64,000 bases of DNA, from positions 124,001 to 188,000 of the forward strand of contig NZ_SCUT01000040.1 in assembly GCF_004297265.1 (NCBI RefSeq), read 5' to 3'. Shown one piece after another: positions 34,321 to 44,554 of this stretch. The position numbers and the translations under genes are program-made. The stretch comes from Reyranella sp. Its GTDB lineage: Bacteria; Pseudomonadota; Alphaproteobacteria; Reyranellales; Reyranellaceae. Position 1 is the first letter of the stretch; each line of letters opens with the position of its first letter. The notes beneath the pieces are model-generated. The model was not told where the DNA came from. It saw only the letters and a program-made list of their open reading frames with translations, and did not search any database.

Positions 34321-35715
34321 TTAGCCCGGCCGGCCCTGCGCGCCCAAATCCCAGAACAGGCCCGTCATCAAGCGCAATCCGTCCCGGGCGACCGGCGCCA
34401 GCAGATGCTCGTCCGGCGCGTGCTGCGAGCAGGCGGCGTAGGAATGCGGCACCCAGACGGTCGGCAGGCCGAGAATGTCGGTGAACACCTCGTTCGGCAG
34501 CGAACCGCCGAGATTGGGCAGCATGTTGGGCTTCTGGCCGGCCGTCTTCTCGATCGAACTGGAGGCAAATTTCGCCCAGGGATTTTCGGGATCGAGGCGC
34601 GTGGCGTTCATGATCACGTCGCGGGCCTGCTCGATCTCGATCATGCCGAACCCGTGCTTCTCCAGATGCCGGCGCAGCGCCGGGATGATGTCGTGCGGAT
34701 CGGTGCCGACGACGAAGCGCAGCTGGCAGTAGGCGACGGCGCTGGGCGGGATCGCATTCACCGGCCGATCGGGGTTGCCGGTCTTGAAGGCCAGGACCTC
34801 GAAGCTGTTCCAGCCGAACACGCGCTCGACGGGCGTGAGCGATTTCTCGCCCCAATCCTCGTTGATCTCGGGAGCGCCCTCGCCCGCATCGACATGGGCA
34901 TCGGCAAGCGCCGCCCGGATCGAATTGGTCAGCGTCTTGGGCCGCCACTCCGGCACTTTGATCTGGCCGCGCTCGTCGGTGATGGTCGCCAGCGCATGGG
35001 CCATGATGATGCCGGGATTGGCCAGCAGGCCACCCCAGTTGCCCGAATGGTGCCCGCCCTCGCGCAGGGTGAGCGAGAGGTTGAAGTTCAGCGTGCCGCG
35101 CGTGCCGCCGAAGATGGTAGGCCGGCGATGGTCGAGCCGCGGCCCGTCGGAGCCGATCAGCGCGTCGGCCTTGAGGGCCTCCTTGTTGGCCTTGCAAAAG
35201 TCCGCCAGGCCGGGCGAGCCCGTCTCCTCGCCGGTCTCGATCAGGATCGTCGAATTGAAGCCCAGCGAGCCGCGCTCCTGCATGACCGAGGCCAGAGCGG
35301 CAATGTTGATGGTGTGCTGCCCCTTGTTGTCGGCTGTGCCGCGGCCATACATCTTGTCGCCCTCGATCACGATCTTCCACGGCGACAGGCCCGAGCGCCA
35401 CTGCTCCTCCTGGCCGCGGATCACGTCGCCATGGCCATAGGTCAGCACGGTCGGCTTGGACGGGTCCTCGACCCGGCGCGCGATCAGGAACGGGCCGTAC
35501 TCGCTCCGCGGGTTGGGCAGCACGGTGCAGTCGTAGCCCAGCTTTTTCAGCGACTCGGTCATCTCGCCGGAGACGTATTGCTGCAGGGCGGGCATGGAGC
35601 CCTGTTCCTGGCTGGTCGTGGGAATGGCGACCCGCCGCTGCAGCTCCTCGAGGAAGCCGCCGTCGTCGAAATATTTCTCTGCGCGGGCGATCGCGCCATC
35701 CCGTGTCCCGGTCAT
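34321..35715 (-). CDS. M20 family metallopeptidase
   Basis: A 464-residue cytosolic di-zinc amidohydrolase. The zinc and catalytic residues appear in VLTYGHGDV (His, Asp), YGRGTADNKGQHT (bridging Asp), LIETGEETGSPGL (Glu pair) and PHSYAACSQHAPDEH near the C-terminus. The dimerisation domain occupies about residues 205-330, with LREGGHHSGNWGG. This M20 subgroup includes dipeptidases and acyl-amino acid hydrolases. It is divergent from the Fe-alcohol dehydrogenase with 54 bp between starts. Confidence 0.92.
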   Translation of the reverse strand: MTGTRDGAIARAEKYFDDGGFLEELQRRVAIPTTSQEQGSMPALQQYVSGEMTESLKKLGYDCTVLPNPRSEYGPFLIARRVEDPSKPTVLTYGHGDVIRGQEEQWRSGLSPWKIVIEGDKMYGRGTADNKGQHTINIAALASVMQERGSLGFNSTILIETGEETGSPGLADFCKANKEALKADALIGSDGPRLDHRRPTIFGGTRGTLNFNLSLTLREGGHHSGNWGGLLANPGIIMAHALATITDERGQIKVPEWRPKTLTNSIRAALADAHVDAGEGAPEINEDWGEKSLTPVERVFGWNSFEVLAFKTGNPDRPVNAIPPSAVAYCQLRFVVGTDPHDIIPALRRHLEKHGFGMIEIEQARDVIMNATRLDPENPWAKFASSSIEKTAGQKPNMLPNLGGSLPNEVFTDILGLPTVWVPHSYAACSQHAPDEHLLAPVARDGLRLMTGLFWDLGAQGRPG

Positions 35716-35769
35716 GCTTTTCCTTGCCTGGTTTCGTCGTCACGATAGCAAAATAACCGGAGGAAGAGC

Positions 35770-36915
35770 ATGACCGCGTCGGGCCGCGTCGTTTTCAGCA
35801 GGATGGAAGAAGTCATCTTCGGACGGCCCGCCGCCGAGGCCTTGTCGGAACTGGTCGAGCGCCAGGGCGCGAACCGCGTATTCCTGATGGTGAGCGGCAC
35901 GCTCAACCGCGAGACCGACGAGATCGAGAAGCTGCGCCGGGCGCTGGGCAACAAGTGCGTCGGTACATTCGACCGGATGCCAGCCCATTCGCCGCGCGCC
36001 GCCGTGGTCGCCGCCGCCGAGCAGGCGCGCGCCGCCGGCGCCGACCTGATCGTCACCCTGGGCGGCGGCTCCATCACCGATGCCGCCAAGGCCGTCCAGC
36101 TCTGCCTCGCCAACGACGTGCGCACGCCCGAGGACATGGACCGGATCCGCGGCGGCTCGGACGTGAAGCCGCCCACCGTGCGCCAGATCTCGATCCCGAC
36201 CACGCTCTCGGCCGGCGAATTCTCCGCCATCGCCGGCGTCACCAACGAGGCCACCAAGGTGAAGGAGATGTTCCGCCATCCCCTCACCATCCCACAGGCC
36301 GTGATCCTCGATCCGGAGGTCACGCGTCACACACCGATGTGGCTGCTGCTCTCGACCGGCATCCGCGCGATCGATCACTGCGTCGAGGGCGTCTGCTCCA
36401 ACGAATCGACGGAGTTCAGCAACGCCTCCTCCCTGCACGGCCTGTCGCTGCTGGCGCGCGGCCTTCCCCGGGTGAAGGCCGATCCCTCCGACATGGCGGC
36501 ACGGCTCGACTGCCAGACCGGCTCGTGGCTCTCGATGGCCGGCATCGCAGCCGGCGTGCCGATGGGCGCCAGCCACGGCATCGGCTACGTGCTGGGCGCC
36601 GTGTTCGACGTCCCGCACGGCCACACCTCCTGCATCATGCTTCCCTCGGTCATGCGCTGGAACAAGCCGGCCAACGCCGACCGCCAGGCTCTGATCTCGG
36701 CGGCGATGGGCTATCCCGGCGAGGACGCCGGCGACGTGCTCGACCGCTTCATCCGCGACCTCGACATGCCGCGCCGCCTTGCCGATGTGAAGATCGGCCG
36801 CGAGCATTTCGACCGCATCGCCGAGCAGGCGATGGGCACCCCCTGGATCCCCCGTAATCCGCGCCCGATCCCGACGCCCGCCGAAGTGAGGGAGATATTG
36901 GAACTGGCCGCCTGA
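35770..36915 (+). CDS. Iron-containing alcohol dehydrogenase
   Basis: A 381-residue type III dehydrogenase. It has the NAD-binding LGGGSITDAAKA near residue 97 and metal ligands Asp and His in STGIRAIDHCVEG, then His residues in GASHGIGY and DVPHGHTS. The overall pattern, including PTTLSAGEFSAIAGVT, is close to maleylacetate reductase and lactaldehyde-type enzymes. The ATG has GGAGGAAG directly upstream. A hairpin with a T-run follows the stop at about 40 bp. Confidence 0.9.
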   Translation: MTASGRVVFSRMEEVIFGRPAAEALSELVERQGANRVFLMVSGTLNRETDEIEKLRRALGNKCVGTFDRMPAHSPRAAVVAAAEQARAAGADLIVTLGGGSITDAAKAVQLCLANDVRTPEDMDRIRGGSDVKPPTVRQISIPTTLSAGEFSAIAGVTNEATKVKEMFRHPLTIPQAVILDPEVTRHTPMWLLLSTGIRAIDHCVEGVCSNESTEFSNASSLHGLSLLARGLPRVKADPSDMAARLDCQTGSWLSMAGIAAGVPMGASHGIGYVLGAVFDVPHGHTSCIMLPSVMRWNKPANADRQALISAAMGYPGEDAGDVLDRFIRDLDMPRRLADVKIGREHFDRIAEQAMGTPWIPRNPRPIPTPAEVREILELAA

Positions 36916-36955
36916 GCCGCTTTCGCGGTATCCAGGCACCGCAAACCCGGGAATC

Positions 36956-36976
36956 GCTCCCCCGAGGGGGCATTTT
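36956..36976 (+). terminator. Weak terminator after the Fe-alcohol dehydrogenase
   Basis: GCTCCC (36956-36961) pairs with GGGGGC (36966-36971), one T-G pair included, with loop CCGA and a following ATTTTT. A run of short TTTCGTT-like units follows to about 37012. Confidence 0.5.
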
Positions 36977-37037
36977 TCGTTTCGTTAGTTTCGTCTATTT
37001 CGTTTATTCCGTTTGTGCCCCTGACAATGCCGCCTGG

Positions 37038-37886
37038 TCAGTCCCATTTGCGGTCGAGGAAGCGCTTCACGTCGTCGGTGAACTGCTGCGGCGCCTGGAG
37101 CATCGAGAAGTGGCTGACTTCGGGCTGGAGCAGCAGCCCCGCGTTGGGGATCGCCCCGGCCATGAACTCGGTGTTCTCGCGCTTGATCGCCTCGTCGTGA
37201 TCGGCGTCGACGATCCAGGTATGGACCTTGATGCCGGCAAGGTCCTGCGCCGTCCAGTTGGGCTGCGTCGCCCACATCCGGCTGATCTCTTCGACGAAGC
37301 TCTTGTACTGGTTGGGTGTGGCCGAGAGCGCCTCGTACTCCTTCTCGCCCCGCGCAATGAACGCCATGAACACGGGGCTCTTGTCGACGTCCTTGACGCC
37401 GCTCGGATCTGAATTGGCAGCGAAGGCGAAGAGCCGCGACACCCGCTGCGGATGGGTCATGGCCATGCTGAGCCCGATGATGGCGCCGTCGCTCCAGCCC
37501 ACCACCGCGGCCTGAGGCACGCCGAGATGGTCCATCAGGCCGATCACGTCCGAGGCCATCAGCGCGTAGCCGTAGGGCCGGGCGTCGCGCGTGCTGCGTC
37601 CATGACCGCGGCTGTCCATGACGATCACCCGGTGGGTTTTCGCCAGTTCGGGAACCTGGTGACCCCAGTAATTCGAGTTGGCGAGCCCGCCGTGCAACAG
37701 GATCACCGGCGGCCCGCTTCCGTAGGTCGCGTACCAGATCGAGATGCCGTTGACCGGCGCATGGCCGCTGCTCACGGCCGGCGGCAACGAAGGCGTGGGC
37801 GGCAGGGTCATCCAGCGGGGCACCGGCTGGGCCGAGACGGACGAGGCGACGAAGGCAAGGAGGAGGCTGAGCAGAAAGGCGCGCAT
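37038..37886 (-). CDS. Exported alpha/beta hydrolase
   Basis: A 282-residue protein with a Sec signal (MRAFLLSLLLAFVASSVSA, cleavage before QPVPR). The fold marks are the oxyanion HGG in VILLHGGLANSNYWG, the RGHGRS loop, the nucleophile elbow GWSDGA (Ser near residue 129), the acid in IVDADHDE and the catalytic His in EVSHFSM. It is likely a periplasmic esterase or lactonase. A Lys-free, Pro-rich spacer follows the signal. It lies 56 bp after the agmatinase-family gene on the same strand. Confidence 0.88.
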   Translation of the reverse strand: MRAFLLSLLLAFVASSVSAQPVPRWMTLPPTPSLPPAVSSGHAPVNGISIWYATYGSGPPVILLHGGLANSNYWGHQVPELAKTHRVIVMDSRGHGRSTRDARPYGYALMASDVIGLMDHLGVPQAAVVGWSDGAIIGLSMAMTHPQRVSRLFAFAANSDPSGVKDVDKSPVFMAFIARGEKEYEALSATPNQYKSFVEEISRMWATQPNWTAQDLAGIKVHTWIVDADHDEAIKRENTEFMAGAIPNAGLLLQPEVSHFSMLQAPQQFTDDVKRFLDRKWD

Positions 37887-37942
37887 GCCCTCAGGATAGC
37901 GCCACCACCCCAGCGGGCGCCATCGCCAGACAGCGGGAACCG

Positions 37943-38917
37943 TCAGAGCCGCCCCTTCCGCTTCGCCACCGATTCGGAGAGCAGGCAGAGGATTTCCCAC
38001 ATCATCGTGACGCCGACGAGGGCGGTATTGCCGCTCATGTCGAAGGGCGGCGAGACCTCGACGACGTCGCCGCCGACCAGATCGAGGCCACGCAGGCCGC
38101 GCAGCATGCGCTGCGCCTCGTGCGGCGTGTAGCCGCCGATCTCGGGGGTGCCGGTGCCGGGCGCGTAAGCCGGATCGAGGCCGTCGACGTCGAAGCTGAC
38201 ATAGGCCGGGCCGGTGCCGACGACGCGGCGTGCCTCCGCGATCACCTTCTCGACGCCCAGGTCGAAATACTCCTCGATGGTGATGACCCGCATGCCCTGG
38301 TCGACGGCCCACTGGTTGTCGTCGGCCTTGTAGAGCGAGCCGCGGATGCCGATCTGCACCACGCGCTTCGGATCGAGCAGCCCCTCCTCCACCGCGCGGC
38401 GGAACGGCGTGCCGTGCGTGTACTTGAAGCCGCCGAAATAGGTGTCCCAGGTGTCGCTGTGGGCGTCGAAATGGACCATGCCGAGCGGCGGCAGGCCTTT
38501 GCGGATGCCGCGCATGATCGGAAGAGTAATGAGGTGGTCGCCGCCGGCCGACAGCGGCACCACACCGGCAGCATGGAGCTTGGCGTAATACCGCTCGATG
38601 CGATCGAGCGAATCGTCGAGGCTGGCCGGATTGACCGGCGCGTCGCCCAGGTCGCCGCACTTCGCCAGCTCGTAGGGCGCGACGCGCGTGACGTGGTGGA
38701 TGCGCCGCATCATCGTCGAGAGGTCGCGCATCTGGCGCGGGCCGTGGCGCGCGCCGGGACGGTTGGTCGTGCCGCCATCCCACGGCACGCCGACCATGCC
38801 GATCTCGACCTCCGCGGGATCACGGAACAGCGGCAGGCGCATGAAGGTGGCGACGTCGCCGAAACGCGGCACCACGGTGCCGGCGACCGGCTGGGGGAAT
38901 TCCTGGCTCTTGGTCAT
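37943..38917 (-). CDS. speB: Agmatinase / guanidino-acid ureohydrolase family
   Basis: A 324-residue binuclear manganese hydrolase that releases urea from agmatine or a guanidino acid. Metal ligands are His128 (GGDH), Asp151, His153 and Asp155 (FDAHSDT), and Asp243 and Asp245 (SFDVDGLDP). VPWDGGTTNRPGARHGPR is the family substrate-loop region. Neighbours include a class III aminotransferase and a DAO-type oxidase, consistent with polyamine or guanidino compound breakdown. The exact substrate (agmatine, guanidinobutyrate or guanidinopropionate) cannot be decided. Confidence 0.87.
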   Translation of the reverse strand: MTKSQEFPQPVAGTVVPRFGDVATFMRLPLFRDPAEVEIGMVGVPWDGGTTNRPGARHGPRQMRDLSTMMRRIHHVTRVAPYELAKCGDLGDAPVNPASLDDSLDRIERYYAKLHAAGVVPLSAGGDHLITLPIMRGIRKGLPPLGMVHFDAHSDTWDTYFGGFKYTHGTPFRRAVEEGLLDPKRVVQIGIRGSLYKADDNQWAVDQGMRVITIEEYFDLGVEKVIAEARRVVGTGPAYVSFDVDGLDPAYAPGTGTPEIGGYTPHEAQRMLRGLRGLDLVGGDVVEVSPPFDMSGNTALVGVTMMWEILCLLSESVAKRKGRL

Positions 38918-38943
38918 TCCCCCAATGTAAGCCGTTACGGCGC

Positions 38944-40272
38944 CTACAAAAGGGCCTTTCGTGCCGCAACGAACTCCTCGACGGCCGCCACGAACCGGTC
39001 GCCCTCGGCGTCGCCGATCATGACGTTCAGCGCCACGAAGCCGCGCCGGGCGATCCAGATGCCTGCGGCGCTCATGTCGAAGAAGAACAGCTCCTTCACG
39101 TCCTGGTTCGACGAGGCGATGTCGGCCGCCGTCCTGATCGGCCGGGCGGTGGCGTGCGCCGTCATCATCGAGCCGATGCCGGAGAACTGGAAGGCGACGC
39201 CGGCTGATCGGCAGATCGCGTTCAGCCGCTCGCGAATCTTGTCGCCGCGATCGTTCAGCGTCTTGGCCGCCTCGGCCGTGTAGACCTCGCCATAGCCCGC
39301 GACGCCCGCCGCCATGGTGAGCGCATTGTTGTTGAAGGTGCCGGCATGGGGCAGCGCGTCCGGCTTGGTCGGGTCGAACAGCTCCATGATCTCGCGCTTG
39401 CCGCCGAAGGCGCCGAACGACATGCCGCCGCCGATATACTTGCCCAGCGTCGTCATGTCGGGCGTGATGCCGTACCTGGCCTGCAGGCCGCCTGGCGAGA
39501 GGCGCGAGGTCATGACCTCGTCGAAGATCATGGTGATGCCGCGCGCCTTCGTCTCTTCGCGCACCGCCTTCAGGAACTCGACGTCACCCGGCAGGCAGCC
39601 ATGGCTGCCCTGCATCGGCTCCAGCAGCACGGCAAACAGCTCCTCGCCGTGCTTGGCCAGCAGGGCCTTGGTGCCTTCGATGTCGTTGTAGGGCGCCACC
39701 ACGTATTCGTAGGGCATATTCACCGGGCTGCCGCCGCTCACGAAATAGAGCACGCCGCCGTGATAGCCGCCGTGGAACACCATGACCTTGGTGGCCTTGG
39801 TGCGGCCCTTGCGCTGGGCGAAGACGCGGGCGCCGGCGAGCGCCATGACGTTGCCCTCGGTGCCGGAGTTGGTGAAGCGCACCAGGTCGATCGACGGCAT
39901 GCGGTCGGCGATCAGCTTGGCGAGCTTGCCTTCGTTCTCGTTGCGGCCGCCATAATTCCAGCCGTGGTTCAGCGCGCGGTCGATGGCGGCGCGGATCACC
40001 GGATGGGAGTGGCCGTAGATGCCGGCCGTGTATTCGCCCAGTACATCGATGTATTCGTGGCCGTCGGCATCCCAAAGCCGGCAGCCCTCGCCGCGCACGA
40101 CGGTCAGCGGGAACGGCGAATTGTGCAGGGTGGTGCGGGTGTTGCCGCCCGGCATGGCCACGCAGGCATCCTGGTGGCGGGCGAAGCTCTTGGGATTGCG
40201 GTCGACATAGGCCTGCTTGGCCTCGGCCAGGGCAGATTGCAGATCCGAATTCACCAGCGCTTGATCGGGCAC
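38944..40272 (-). CDS. Class III aminotransferase, GSA-aminotransferase-like
   Basis: A 442-residue PLP enzyme. The GTG at 40272 is preferred because GAGGAGAG lies just upstream; an ATG at 40305 has none. Motifs are TNSGTEGNVMALAGAR, FHGGYHGG, MIFDEVMTSRLSPGG and the Schiff-base Lys in TLGKYIGGGMSFGAFGG (core GKYIGGG). It resembles glutamate-1-semialdehyde aminomutase, but the region outside the motifs and its catabolic neighbours point to an aminotransferase on an amino acid or amine. Adjacent DAO-type oxidase and ureohydrolase genes share the strand. Confidence 0.9.
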   Translation of the reverse strand: MPDQALVNSDLQSALAEAKQAYVDRNPKSFARHQDACVAMPGGNTRTTLHNSPFPLTVVRGEGCRLWDADGHEYIDVLGEYTAGIYGHSHPVIRAAIDRALNHGWNYGGRNENEGKLAKLIADRMPSIDLVRFTNSGTEGNVMALAGARVFAQRKGRTKATKVMVFHGGYHGGVLYFVSGGSPVNMPYEYVVAPYNDIEGTKALLAKHGEELFAVLLEPMQGSHGCLPGDVEFLKAVREETKARGITMIFDEVMTSRLSPGGLQARYGITPDMTTLGKYIGGGMSFGAFGGKREIMELFDPTKPDALPHAGTFNNNALTMAAGVAGYGEVYTAEAAKTLNDRGDKIRERLNAICRSAGVAFQFSGIGSMMTAHATARPIRTAADIASSNQDVKELFFFDMSAAGIWIARRGFVALNVMIGDAEGDRFVAAVEEFVAARKALL

Positions 40273-40301
40273 GTCACTCTCCTCGCGTGAGGCTGCGAGT
40301 A

Positions 40302-41444
40302 TCACACGACGTTCAGCTCGCGGATAGGCCGGCCCAATTCAATGCGGTCATAACCAAAAGTATTGAGGTCGAGCGTCCGGTAGTCGCCGTGCACGATCAG
40401 CTCGGCGACCGCGCGGCCCACGGCCGGCGATTGCTGGATGCCATGGCCGGAAAAGCCCGTCGCGAAGATCAGGGTCTCGACCCTGGGATGGCGGCCGACG
40501 ATGCCGTTCTGGTCGAACGTGTTGTATTCGTAGTAGCCGGCCCAGCTATTCACGACCCTGGCTGCCTCGAAGGCCGGCACCCTCGCCGCCAGTGTGGGCC
40601 AGAGCATCTCGTCCCACTCCTCGTGCTGGACCTCGAGCGGCGCACCGGGCGGGTCGTTGCCGTCAGCCGGCGTCGTGCCCGCCAGATAGAACCGCCCTTC
40701 CGGCCGGAACCAGGTGCCGGACGGATCGATGGTGAGCGGCGTGAGGCCGGGCGCCTCGCGCACGTCGAACACGAAGACCGAACGTCGGCGCGGCTCCACG
40801 GGCAGCGCGACGCCCGATCGTCCCGCCACCTCGCCCGACCAGGGTCCGGCCGCCAGCACGACGGTACGGGCGTCCAGCCGGCCGCCTTCCTTCAGGTCGA
40901 CGCCGCCGGCATCGAATGACACGACCTCGTCGGCAATGTAGGTCGCGCCGAGATCTCGCGCCGTGCGCCGGAACCCCTGCATCAGCGAGGGTCCGTCGAA
41001 CCAGCCTTCGTTGGCCGTCCCGTGCGATGCCAGTGCCAGCCCCTCCTCCGAGATCCAGGGAAAGCGGGCCTTCAAGCCCGCCGGATCGAGCAGCTCGACC
41101 GCGCATCCCTCACCCCTCTGCACCGCATGATTGGCCCACAGGACGGCCTCACCCGCCGGGCTCGCGAGGAAGAGATAACCCGGCTCCTTCAGCCCCAGAT
41201 CGACGCCCAGCAACTCCTTCGCGTGCCGCAGGAAGCCGATGCCAAACCGCGACAGGTGGATGTTCAGCGGCGTGGAAAACTGCTGCCGGATCGAGCTCGC
41301 CGACAGGGCCGAGGAAGCGCGCGCATAGGCCGGATCGCGCTCGACCACCGTCACGGTCCCCGTGAACGCCGTATCGGACTTCAGATGGTACGCGACCGAC
41401 GATCCCATCGCCCCGCCCCCGATCACCACGACATCTGACTTCAT
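40302..41444 (-). CDS. FAD-dependent DAO-family amino acid oxidase/dehydrogenase
   Basis: A 380-residue flavoprotein. It opens with VVVIGGGAMGSSVAYHL, the dinucleotide-binding motif, and ends with FATGFSGHGIQQSPAVG, typical of sarcosine-oxidase and glycine/D-amino acid dehydrogenase relatives. Oxidises a secondary or D-amino acid to the imine. It is divergent from a 66-codon gene with only 14 bp between starts. Confidence 0.9.
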   Translation of the reverse strand: MKSDVVVIGGGAMGSSVAYHLKSDTAFTGTVTVVERDPAYARASSALSASSIRQQFSTPLNIHLSRFGIGFLRHAKELLGVDLGLKEPGYLFLASPAGEAVLWANHAVQRGEGCAVELLDPAGLKARFPWISEEGLALASHGTANEGWFDGPSLMQGFRRTARDLGATYIADEVVSFDAGGVDLKEGGRLDARTVVLAAGPWSGEVAGRSGVALPVEPRRRSVFVFDVREAPGLTPLTIDPSGTWFRPEGRFYLAGTTPADGNDPPGAPLEVQHEEWDEMLWPTLAARVPAFEAARVVNSWAGYYEYNTFDQNGIVGRHPRVETLIFATGFSGHGIQQSPAVGRAVAELIVHGDYRTLDLNTFGYDRIELGRPIRELNVV

Positions 41445-41458
41445 CGCCCGCCCGGCCT

Positions 41459-41659
41459 ATGCTCGCATTCGTGAGAGCGCTTTATACCGCCATCCTCTAT
41501 TTCGGCAGCTTCCTCGTGATCGGCTGGCTGGGAAAGCTCGTCATCACTCGATGGATGACACGGCACGGCGCGACGCTGTCCGAGGTCAACGACCAGTTCG
41601 GCGCGAGCGCCGGAAAACGCCGCCGCTTCCTCCTGGGCTTCTGGCGCAACGAGAACTGA
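41459..41659 (+). CDS. Small single-pass membrane protein
   Basis: A 66-residue protein. Residues 3-28 are hydrophobic (VRALYTAILYFGSFLVIGWLG core), followed by a basic, polar tail (RWMTRHGATLSEVNDQFG, then KRRRFLLGFWRNEN). The hydrophobic then positive pattern suggests one helix with the tail in the cytoplasm. It has no clear ribosome site and lies three bases from the convergent PrpF-like stop. Likely real because no better frame covers the gap. Function unknown. Confidence 0.45.
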   Translation: MLAFVRALYTAILYFGSFLVIGWLGKLVITRWMTRHGATLSEVNDQFGASAGKRRRFLLGFWRNEN

Positions 41660-41662
41660 CGA

Positions 41663-42832
41663 TCAGTCGCCCCGCACCCGCACCCACCCCTCCATCAGGC
41701 GGCGGGCGGAGCGGCTCATCATGACTTTGGCGACGGTCCACTGACCGCCCTCCTCGCGGGCTTCGGCGCCGACGTTGAGGGTGCCCGAGGGATGGCCGAA
41801 GCGGATGCGGCCGTCGGCTCCGACAGGAGCCACGCGGCTCACGATCGTGCCGGGGATCGCCGCGGCCGCCGCGATGGCGACGGCGCCGGTGCCGGTCATA
41901 GCGTGGTGCAGGACACCCATCGAGAAGATGCGGGCCAGCAGGTCGATGGCGTTCGCCTCGATGCGCTTGCCGTCGGAAGCCGTGTAGGCGGCGGGCTTGG
42001 CCACGAAGGCGAGCTTGGGCGTGTGCGGGCGCTTCTCGGTCGCTTCCTGCGGCGTGGCGACGAGACCCATCGCGACGGCGCCGAGCGCGCGAACGGCCTC
42101 GACGCGCTTCAGCAGGTCCTTGTCGCCGTTAATGCCGCCCTGCAGTTCCGTGCCATGGAGGCCAAGGCTCGCCGCACCGACGAAGATCGTCGGATTGCCG
42201 GCATTGATCAGCGTCGCCTCCAGCGTGCCGACGCCCGGCACATCGAGCACGTCGATGCGATTGCCGGTCGGGAACATCGCGCTACCGCCCGCGCCGTCGG
42301 CGCCCTCCTCGTCGGCGGCAGGATCGAGGAACTCGACCTTCACCTCGGCCGCGGGAAAGGCCACGCCGTCCAGCTCGAAGTCGCCCAGCTCCTGCACCTC
42401 GCCGCCCTGCATCGGCACGTGGTTCACGATGACCTTCTCGATATTGGCCTGCCAGATCCGCACCGTCGCGATGCCGTCGGCCGGCCCCTCGACCAGGCCC
42501 ATGCCCAGCGCGCAGGCACCGACGGCGGCGCTCAGGTTGCCGCAATTGCCCGACCAGTCGATGACCGGCGCATCGATCGCCACCTGGCCGAAGCGATAGT
42601 CGACGTCGCAGCCCTCGCGCTCCGACTTCGACAGGATCACGACCTTGCTTGTGCTGGAGGTCGCGCCCCCCATGCCGTCGGTATGCTTGCCGTAGCGGTC
42701 CGGACTGCCGATCACGCGCAGCAGCAGCCGGTCGCGCGCCGCGGGATCGGACGGCAGGTCGTGGGCCAGGAAGAACACGCCCTTGCTGGTGCCGCCGCGC
42801 ATGTAGACGGCGGGAATGCGAAGCTGATTCAT
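41663..42832 (-). CDS. PrpF-like isomerase (2-methylaconitate/4-oxalomesaconate family)
   Basis: A 389-residue protein of the PrpF family (diaminopimelate-epimerase fold). It starts at ATG 42832 with IPAVYMRGGTSKGVFF, the hallmark N-terminus with the active-site Lys region GTSKG. It continues with DGMGGATSSTSKVVI, DWSGNCGNLSAAVGACA and the C-terminal HPSGTLNVGAE. Family members move a double bond in methylaconitate or oxalomesaconate-like acids. It directly follows the phosphonate-type ABC permease (20 bp), and two ICL/PEP-mutase proteins lie nearby. Confidence 0.9.
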   Translation of the reverse strand: MNQLRIPAVYMRGGTSKGVFFLAHDLPSDPAARDRLLLRVIGSPDRYGKHTDGMGGATSSTSKVVILSKSEREGCDVDYRFGQVAIDAPVIDWSGNCGNLSAAVGACALGMGLVEGPADGIATVRIWQANIEKVIVNHVPMQGGEVQELGDFELDGVAFPAAEVKVEFLDPAADEEGADGAGGSAMFPTGNRIDVLDVPGVGTLEATLINAGNPTIFVGAASLGLHGTELQGGINGDKDLLKRVEAVRALGAVAMGLVATPQEATEKRPHTPKLAFVAKPAAYTASDGKRIEANAIDLLARIFSMGVLHHAMTGTGAVAIAAAAAIPGTIVSRVAPVGADGRIRFGHPSGTLNVGAEAREEGGQWTVAKVMMSRSARRLMEGWVRVRGD

Positions 42833-42852
42833 GGCGCGATGTTCGCGCGGAA

Positions 42853-44541
<1,689 letters not shown>

Positions 44542-44554
44542 GAGTGAGCTCCCC

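Noticed and set aside
36970-37012. TTTCGTT-like short repeats as a regulator-binding array
   Set aside because: The units vary in length and spacing and look like low-complexity sequence after a terminator. No gene start is close on the relevant side.
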